NCBI RefSeq assembly: GCF_023617245.1
Contig: NZ_CP067396.1
Span: forward strand, 4,712,001 to 4,776,000
DNA: 64,000 nucleotides
Direction: 5' to 3'
Origin: Lysobacter enzymogenes
GTDB taxonomy: Bacteria; Pseudomonadota; Gammaproteobacteria; Xanthomonadales; Xanthomonadaceae
Shown here: in pieces, positions 59,525-64,000 of the stretch
How the letters are laid out: each line of letters starts with the position of its first letter
Numbering within the stretch: the stretch's first letter is position 1
Notes under the pieces: model-generated
The model's input: only the letters and a program-made list of their open reading frames with translations
The model's database searches: none
Told to the model about the DNA's origin: nothing
Translations under genes and position numbers: made by a program

Positions 59525-59604
59525 GGCGTCGGGCCTGAAGGCCCTCCCACAAGCGCAGCCGAAGCGTCGATAGCGCTTGTGCGAGGGCCTTCAAGCCCGA
59601 CGCT
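59525..59604. repeat. Family A inverted pair, reversed arrangement
   Basis: Left arm gcgtcgggcctgaaggccct...cccac and right arm gtgcgagggccttcaagccc...gacgc: the arms point outward rather than inward as in the other pairs. Between the tRNA and the terminator of the esterase. Confidence 0.85.
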
Positions 59605-59633
59605 TTCGGCTCAGGCCGCCGCGATCCCTACAA

Positions 59634-59668
59634 AAAGAAACCGGACCTCGCGGCCCGGTTTCTTGTTA
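59634..59668 (-). terminator. Terminator of the autotransporter esterase gene
   Basis: On the minus strand: gaaaccgggc-cgcgag-gtccggtttc followed by tttttgt, about 52 bp after the stop. Confidence 0.88.
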
Positions 59669-59719
59669 CTCGCTCCGAGATCGAGCGCGGGCGGCCTCGG
59701 CAGCCGCCCGCGCCGAGCA

Positions 59720-61534
59720 TCAGAACCCGCCGCCGATTTGCGCGAACACGGTCGTGTTGTTGCCGCCGTCCTGGTGGACGGTGGCGCTGGCGCCGAGGTT
59801 GGCGTCCAGGCCGAACAGCTTGGTGCGCACGCCGAACAGGAGGGTGCCGTAGTCCTGGTCGAATTCGCGGTTCTTGACCGAGTACCAGCCGGTGCCCGGC
59901 AGGCTCTGCAGGCGCGCGTGGGCGTCCTTGGGCGCGTCTTCGAACTCGCGGTCCAGGGTCAGGCGGGCGTAGGGGCGGAACTTCTCGCTGTGGGTGTAGT
60001 TGACCTGGTAACCGACGCTGCCGATCAGCGAGTCGTAGCTCTGGTCGGGGTAGGCCAGCGAGGTCGACAGGGTCGGGTCGCTTTCGGCGAATCCGTCGAT
60101 GTCGATGCGCTGGGCGACCACGCCGAGCACCGGGCCGTGACGCAGGGCCTCGCCGAACTCGTAGCCGGCGTTGATCGCGGCGGTGACGTTCTTGCCGTCG
60201 GTCGAGCCGTGGTGGGTGCGGGTGGCGATGCCGAGGTTGGCCTTGCGGTCGATGTCCAGATCCAGCTTGGTGTAGCTCAGCTGGCCGTTGACCCAGGCGC
60301 GCTCGCCGTACCAGCCGATGAAGCCGCCGATGCTGGCTTCCTTCTGCTCGAAGTCGCCGTTGCGCAGGCCGAAGTCCTGCTTCTGCTGGCCGTAGCCGAG
60401 GAAGCCGCCGAACACCAGGTTGCCGCGGGCCCAGTCGATGCCGCCGGTCAGCGCCGGGCCGGCGCCGTCGTAGACGTCGCCGTGGCCGTAGCGCTGGAAG
60501 TCGCCGCGCACGCTGCTCCACCAGCGCATGCCGTCGCCGTCGGGACGTTCGGCGTGGCTGGCGACCTGGTCGGCGCGGGCGCGGCCGGTCATCGCGGCCG
60601 AGTTCGGCAGGACGGCGACGAAGCGCGGGGCCTCCAGCACCGAGATCGCGTAGTCGGCCAGGATCTGGTGCGAGCGCGAGGACGGATGCACGCCATCGGC
60701 GAAGGCGTAGGAGTTCGGCGCATCCGGCGCGGCGTAGTTCAGCGGGCTGCAGGTGACCGAGGACGCGGTGATCTGCGGGTTGCAGCCGGTGCCGGTGACG
60801 TTGCTGATGCCGAACGGCGCGGGGTTGGTCACCACTTCGCGGATCAGGTTGTAGGTGTCCAGCGGGATGAAGCGCAGGCCGGCCGCGCTGAGCCCGCCGT
60901 AGAGCGCGTTGTTGTAGGTCGTGGCGAGCTGGCTGCCGGCCGCCATCTGCGCCGGGCCGCCGGCGCGGAACTGCGGGGTCGAGCCCAGGTCGGGGATGTT
61001 CGGCACCAGGATGTACTGGGCGCCGGCGTTGTTGAGGGCGGCGACCACGCCGACCTGCGCGGTCACGGCCGCGCCGATGGTGGCCTGCGCCGGCGCGCCG
61101 CCGGCGACCGCGAACAGGTCGTTGGCGCCGCCCCACACGGTGTACAGGGCGTTGGGATCGGCGCGGCCGCCGTTGGCGGCGAGGTACTTGGTGGTCTGGG
61201 TCGCCAGCGAATCGATCGGGCCGAGCGCGCCGCTGGTGTTGGTGCCGGTGCGCGCGCCGCCGACGGCGTAGTTGGTGCCGCCCTGGTTGTCGCTGGCGGC
61301 GTTGGTGCCGTAGTAATCGGCCAGCCATTCCGACCAGACCAGGCCCGGGTTGGTGGTGAAGCGGCCGATCAGCGCGCCGTTGGGGCCGACCGCCTGGATC
61401 AGCGCCGGGCGGAAGTGGCCGGAGTCGGTGAGGCTGTCGCCGATGAAGACGGTCTGCGAATAGGGGCCGCCGGCGAAGGCCGGGGCGGCGGCCAGCGCCA
61501 GGGCGGCGGCCAGCGCGGTACGAGCGGTTTTCAT
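59720..61534 (-). CDS. Autotransporter GDSL esterase/lipase, EstA-like
   Basis: 604 residues. Signal peptide 1-21 (AFA-GG), GDSL hydrolase domain (about 22-310) with block I FIGDSLTDSG (S34 nucleophile), block III VWGGANDLF (G and N of the oxyanion hole) and block V FADGVHPSSRSH (D and H). The C-terminal part (about 320-604) is a 12-strand autotransporter barrel ending in a terminal aromatic (FAQIGGGF). The passenger stays attached on the cell surface as in Pseudomonas EstA, acting on fatty-acyl esters. AAGGAAG lies 9 nt before the ATG; a TTG immediately upstream is also in frame. Confidence 0.95.
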   Translation of the reverse strand: MKTARTALAAALALAAAPAFAGGPYSQTVFIGDSLTDSGHFRPALIQAVGPNGALIGRFTTNPGLVWSEWLADYYGTNAASDNQGGTNYAVGGARTGTNTSGALGPIDSLATQTTKYLAANGGRADPNALYTVWGGANDLFAVAGGAPAQATIGAAVTAQVGVVAALNNAGAQYILVPNIPDLGSTPQFRAGGPAQMAAGSQLATTYNNALYGGLSAAGLRFIPLDTYNLIREVVTNPAPFGISNVTGTGCNPQITASSVTCSPLNYAAPDAPNSYAFADGVHPSSRSHQILADYAISVLEAPRFVAVLPNSAAMTGRARADQVASHAERPDGDGMRWWSSVRGDFQRYGHGDVYDGAGPALTGGIDWARGNLVFGGFLGYGQQKQDFGLRNGDFEQKEASIGGFIGWYGERAWVNGQLSYTKLDLDIDRKANLGIATRTHHGSTDGKNVTAAINAGYEFGEALRHGPVLGVVAQRIDIDGFAESDPTLSTSLAYPDQSYDSLIGSVGYQVNYTHSEKFRPYARLTLDREFEDAPKDAHARLQSLPGTGWYSVKNREFDQDYGTLLFGVRTKLFGLDANLGASATVHQDGGNNTTVFAQIGGGF

Positions 61535-62029
61535 CAATGCACTTCCTTGCTTCTTATGGGGCTTGCGGTGGCGGCGCCCGCGGCCCGGAAACGGGCGGCG
61601 CGAGCGCCGGACAGGCGTGCTTCCGACGGTAGGCGCTGCGCATACGGCAGCGCATGGCGGCGGATGGCGCGAATCGAAACACGGTCACGGCGAGGCTGGC
61701 AAGGCGCAGCGCGGCAAAGCCGCGGGCGCGCGGCCGGCTCCCGGCGGCGGATTATGCGCCCGCCGGCGCGGATGCACCGGGGCCGGAGGTCACGGCGCGG
61801 GAACGCAGCGTGGGCGGCGGCGCGGAATGGCGGCGGCCGGGCCGACGGCCGGGCCGGCCCGTGTTGCCGGGCTTGGCGGTTGCGGCGGCGGCGCGCCGCA
61901 ACCGGGAACGCGCGGCGGCGGCGGATGCGGCGAATACAGGCGCGGCACGCGGCGACGGCGCGCGCAGCGGGCGATGTCGGCTCGGCCGCGCGGCTGGCCG
62001 CGCCACCCGGCAACGGCGACAATGCCGGC
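61535..62029. other. Intergenic region between divergent esterase and thiS
   Basis: 495 bases of very GC-rich sequence with no gene, repeat family or TPP riboswitch (no ctgaga block before thiS). Confidence 0.6.
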
Positions 62030-62230
62030 ATGAATATTCTGCTCAATGGCGAAGCGCGCGCCCTGGTCGCGCCGGTCACCTTGCTCCAGTTGCTCGCGGC
62101 CGAAGGCCTGGGCGAGCGGCGGGTCGCGGTGGAGATCAACGGCGAGATCGTGCCGCGCGGGCGTCACGGCGAAACGGTGCTGGCCGAGGGCGACAAGGTC
62201 GAGATCGTGCACGCGCTGGGCGGGGGCTGA
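62030..62230 (+). CDS. thiS: Sulfur carrier protein ThiS
   Basis: 66 residues, beta-grasp fold, ending in the required Gly-Gly (HALGGG). ThiS is thiocarboxylated at that terminus and delivers sulfur to ThiG for the thiazole of thiamine. Family features: NILLNGEARALVAPVTLLQLL, ERRVAVEINGEIVPRG, LAEGDKVEIVHALGGG. thiG is normally next in the operon; here the following bases are repeats and a convergent gene, so thiG must be elsewhere. Confidence 0.93.
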   Translation: MNILLNGEARALVAPVTLLQLLAAEGLGERRVAVEINGEIVPRGRHGETVLAEGDKVEIVHALGGG

Positions 62231-62574
62231 GCGCTGGGGCCGATGGCGGCGTAGTTGGGTTCGCTACCTCTAGGAGCGGCGCGAGCCGGGACTGCGGGGC
62301 GCGGGCGATGGAACTTTCGCCGTGAATGCGGTGGCGCGGTCGCGGCTTGCGCCGCTCCTACAGGGGCTGCGGGCGGGATCGTCGTTAGTGGCGGTTACGT
62401 GGTGGAAAATCCGATGTGGATTCCAGCTTTCAGCGGAACGACGGTAAGACAGTGCGCGGCTCTCGCGGCCGTCTCGACGAGTACGCTTGCTCAGCGCCCC
62501 CTCGCACCGTCATTCCGGCGAAAGCCGGAATCCATGTTGCTCTTGCTCTCGCCCTCCCCTCCGAATCCGCAAGC
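62231..62574. repeat. Repeat-filled gap after thiS
   Basis: A family B inverted pair (62270-62362), an inverted family C palindrome (about 62418-62443) and a direct one (about 62508-62533, cgtcattccggcgaaagccg). No gene. Confidence 0.85.
62270..62362. repeat. Short palindromic repeat pair, family B
   Basis: taggagcggcgcgagccg at the left and cggcttgcgccgctccta at the right around a 55-bp centre. Confidence 0.85.
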
Positions 62575-64000
62575 TCAAGGGCGCTGCGCGCTCCAGTTGA
62601 AATAGACCGGATTCCCCATCAGCGCCAACCGCCCCTGCGCATCGCGCACGTCGATGCGCAGCCAATGGCGGCGGCCGTCGCTGGGCCAGTCGAACTCGAA
62701 CGATTGTTGCGCCGCGCTCACCTGCGGCCGCGCGATCAACGCCGCCTTGGCGCCGTCCAGCGTCGCCTCGACCCGGCCGCCGGCGAGGTTGCGCACCTGC
62801 ACGCGCAGACGCGCGCGCTGGACCGCGGGCACGACCAGTTCGCCGCCCATCGCGGCTTCGTTCGCGCCGTGCCGGGCCCGCAGTTCCAGCAGGCGGTCGC
62901 GGCTGCCGAAGGCGTCCACGAACACGTTGCCGGCGCGCAGGCCGTCGAGGATGCCGGCCTCGGACAGTTCGCGCGCGTGCACCACCGTGGTCGGCCGGCC
63001 GATGCGGCTGGCGCCGAAGGGTTCCTCGGCCGCGGTCGGCGCGTCGTGGTTGTCGCTGCCGCCGACGCCGGTGAGGCGGTGGCCGGCATCGAGACCGCGC
63101 TGCCAGAACGCGATGCCCGAGCCCGGCGTGTCGGCGTCGCCGCCGTTGATCGCCTCGACCATGCTCACCAGATCCAGGTCGGCGGCCGGTCGCGGGGTCC
63201 AGCCGCAGCCCATGCAGCGCTCGTCGGAGGGCCGGATCGGGTGGTTGATCGACACCGGCAAACCGCGCCGGCGCATCTGCGCCAGCACCGCGTTCCAGTC
63301 CGGCACCGCCGCGCTGCCGACGCGGAAGTCGACCGGCGCGCGCACGCCGAAAACGTTGGCGTGGCCCTGGAAGGTGGTGATCTCCATGCCGGGAATCAGC
63401 AGCAGGCGGTCGAAGTGCGGCTGCAGTTCGCGCAACGCCGGCAGGTGCGAGACGGTGTTGTGCTCGGTCACCGCGACGAAGTCCAGGCCGGCCGCGACGG
63501 CGGCCTGCACGCTGAGGAACAGCGGGCACGGCGCGCGCGCGCCGCTTTGGCCGGCGCAGTTGCCGTCGCTGTGGGCGCTGTGCATGTGCAGGTCGCCGCG
63601 GTACCAGCCCGCTTCGCCGCGCAACGGCGCCTTGCTCTCCCGTGGCACCGCATCCGGCGTTGCCGCAGAAGTGAGGCGGATGCGCGCGGTGTAAGCGGCG
63701 TTGCCGCCGGCGCGGATGTTGGGGATGCCGAGCAACAGCTTCCATTCGCCCGGCGTCAGCGCGCCGGGCGAGTAGGACGCGGTGGCGTCGCTGGCTGCGA
63801 CGCTGAAGCGGCGCTTGTTGCCGCCGCTCCAGCCGCGAAAACCGTCGCGGCCGAGGAATTCGCCGGGACCGAGCAGGCCGAGGTCGATGGTGGTTTTGTC
63901 GCTGCGGTCGTAGTCGAACTCGACTTCGATGCGGGCGGTGCCGGCCGGGACCTGGAACGGGAGTTCGCGGTAGGTTTGGTTGTCGGCGCCGATGATGCGG
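62575..64000 (-). CDS. CehA/McbA-type PHP metallohydrolase, exported? (5' end outside window)
   Basis: At least 475 residues; the start lies beyond base 64000. The visible N-terminal part is a beta-rich domain (QTYRELPFQVPAGTARIEVE and SGGNKRRFSVAASDATASYS). Then a PHP-type hydrolase with metal motifs GDLHMHSAHSDG, AVTEHNTVSHL, IPGMEITTFQGHANVFGVR, VSINHP and GVGGSDNHDAPTA, and a C-terminal beta domain. CehA and McbA hydrolyse carbaryl; most homologues act on unknown phosphoesters or carbamates. Likely periplasmic. Confidence 0.88.
   Translation of the reverse strand, partial: RIIGADNQTYRELPFQVPAGTARIEVEFDYDRSDKTTIDLGLLGPGEFLGRDGFRGWSGGNKRRFSVAASDATASYSPGALTPGEWKLLLGIPNIRAGGNAAYTARIRLTSAATPDAVPRESKAPLRGEAGWYRGDLHMHSAHSDGNCAGQSGARAPCPLFLSVQAAVAAGLDFVAVTEHNTVSHLPALRELQPHFDRLLLIPGMEITTFQGHANVFGVRAPVDFRVGSAAVPDWNAVLAQMRRRGLPVSINHPIRPSDERCMGCGWTPRPAADLDLVSMVEAINGGDADTPGSGIAFWQRGLDAGHRLTGVGGSDNHDAPTAAEEPFGASRIGRPTTVVHARELSEAGILDGLRAGNVFVDAFGSRDRLLELRARHGANEAAMGGELVVPAVQRARLRVQVRNLAGGRVEATLDGAKAALIARPQVSAAQQSFEFDWPSDGRRHWLRIDVRDAQGRLALMGNPVYFNWSAQRP

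Noticed and set aside
59376..59573. Open frame containing GIEPTLAAWEAAVLPLNYTR
   Set aside because: It is a translation across the tRNA-Gly gene on the other strand, a common false prediction.
61940..62029. TPP riboswitch before thiS
   Set aside because: The conserved ctgaga and related blocks are absent.
58895..62230. 1111-codon plus-strand open frame ending in ThiS
   Set aside because: Only the last 66 codons are coding; the rest is antisense to the NTF2-like, tRNA and esterase genes.

Overview
The window looks like chromosome of a high-GC Xanthomonadaceae gammaproteobacterium, most likely Lysobacter or a close relative. The basis is codon use, family content (TonB receptors, secreted metalloprotease, S9 peptidase, autotransporter esterase, a ColRS/VgrRS-like two-component pair) and several families of dispersed palindromic repeats of the kind abundant in that group. 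Species is not determinable from the sequence alone.

Layout. 1-5 kb: a Fur-controlled hemP/TonB heme-type receptor unit cut by the left edge, an aldo/keto reductase, a hypothetical protein, then a repeat-filled intergenic stretch. 5-10 kb: a yybP-ykoY-type Mn riboswitch ahead of a TMEM165/UPF0016 cation exporter, a GGDEF protein with a degenerate active site, and a nucleoside transporter plus ribokinase operon. 10-14 kb: a second Fur-box TonB siderophore receptor with a PepSY membrane protein, and a YegP-like protein. 14-22 kb: dusB, a lipoprotein, a membrane metal-dependent hydrolase, an Asp/Glu racemase homologue, a low-GC orphan, and an OlsF-like bifunctional acyltransferase with an LpxH-like phosphoesterase. 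22-24 kb: metK. 23.7-27.5 kb: an AT-richer island with a two-gene system, an AAA/ABC-type ATPase with an apparently dead N6-methyltransferase-like N-terminus and an HNH nuclease, resembling Septu anti-phage defence. 27.5-36 kb: CurA-like reductase and its TetR repressor with twin operators, secreted proteins, and an S9 peptidase. 36-38 kb: ahcY under an SAH riboswitch. 39-45 kb: a large RHS polymorphic toxin with an NlpC/P60-like tip, its putative membrane-anchored immunity protein, and the stump of a LytTR regulator. 45-51 kb: GNAT, metF, a metzincin protease, a repeat-rich 1.2 kb gap, a DUF4124 protein and ilvE. 51-56 kb: a two-component system, rimK with a RimB-like retropepsin, and a TonB-like Pro/Ala-rich protein. 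56-64 kb: two VOC proteins, a hypothetical, an NTF2-like protein, tRNA-Gly(CCC), an autotransporter GDSL esterase, thiS, and a CehA/McbA-type metallohydrolase cut by the right edge.

How it fits together. metK, ahcY and metF are three steps of the activated methyl cycle, here as separate transcription units, with ahcY under direct SAH sensing. Two iron/heme units each carry a Fur box. The most unusual loci are the ATPase/HNH island, the RHS toxin/immunity pair, and a composite repeat of about 0.3-0.4 kb present three times with conserved internal hairpins and a variable hexanucleotide tract.
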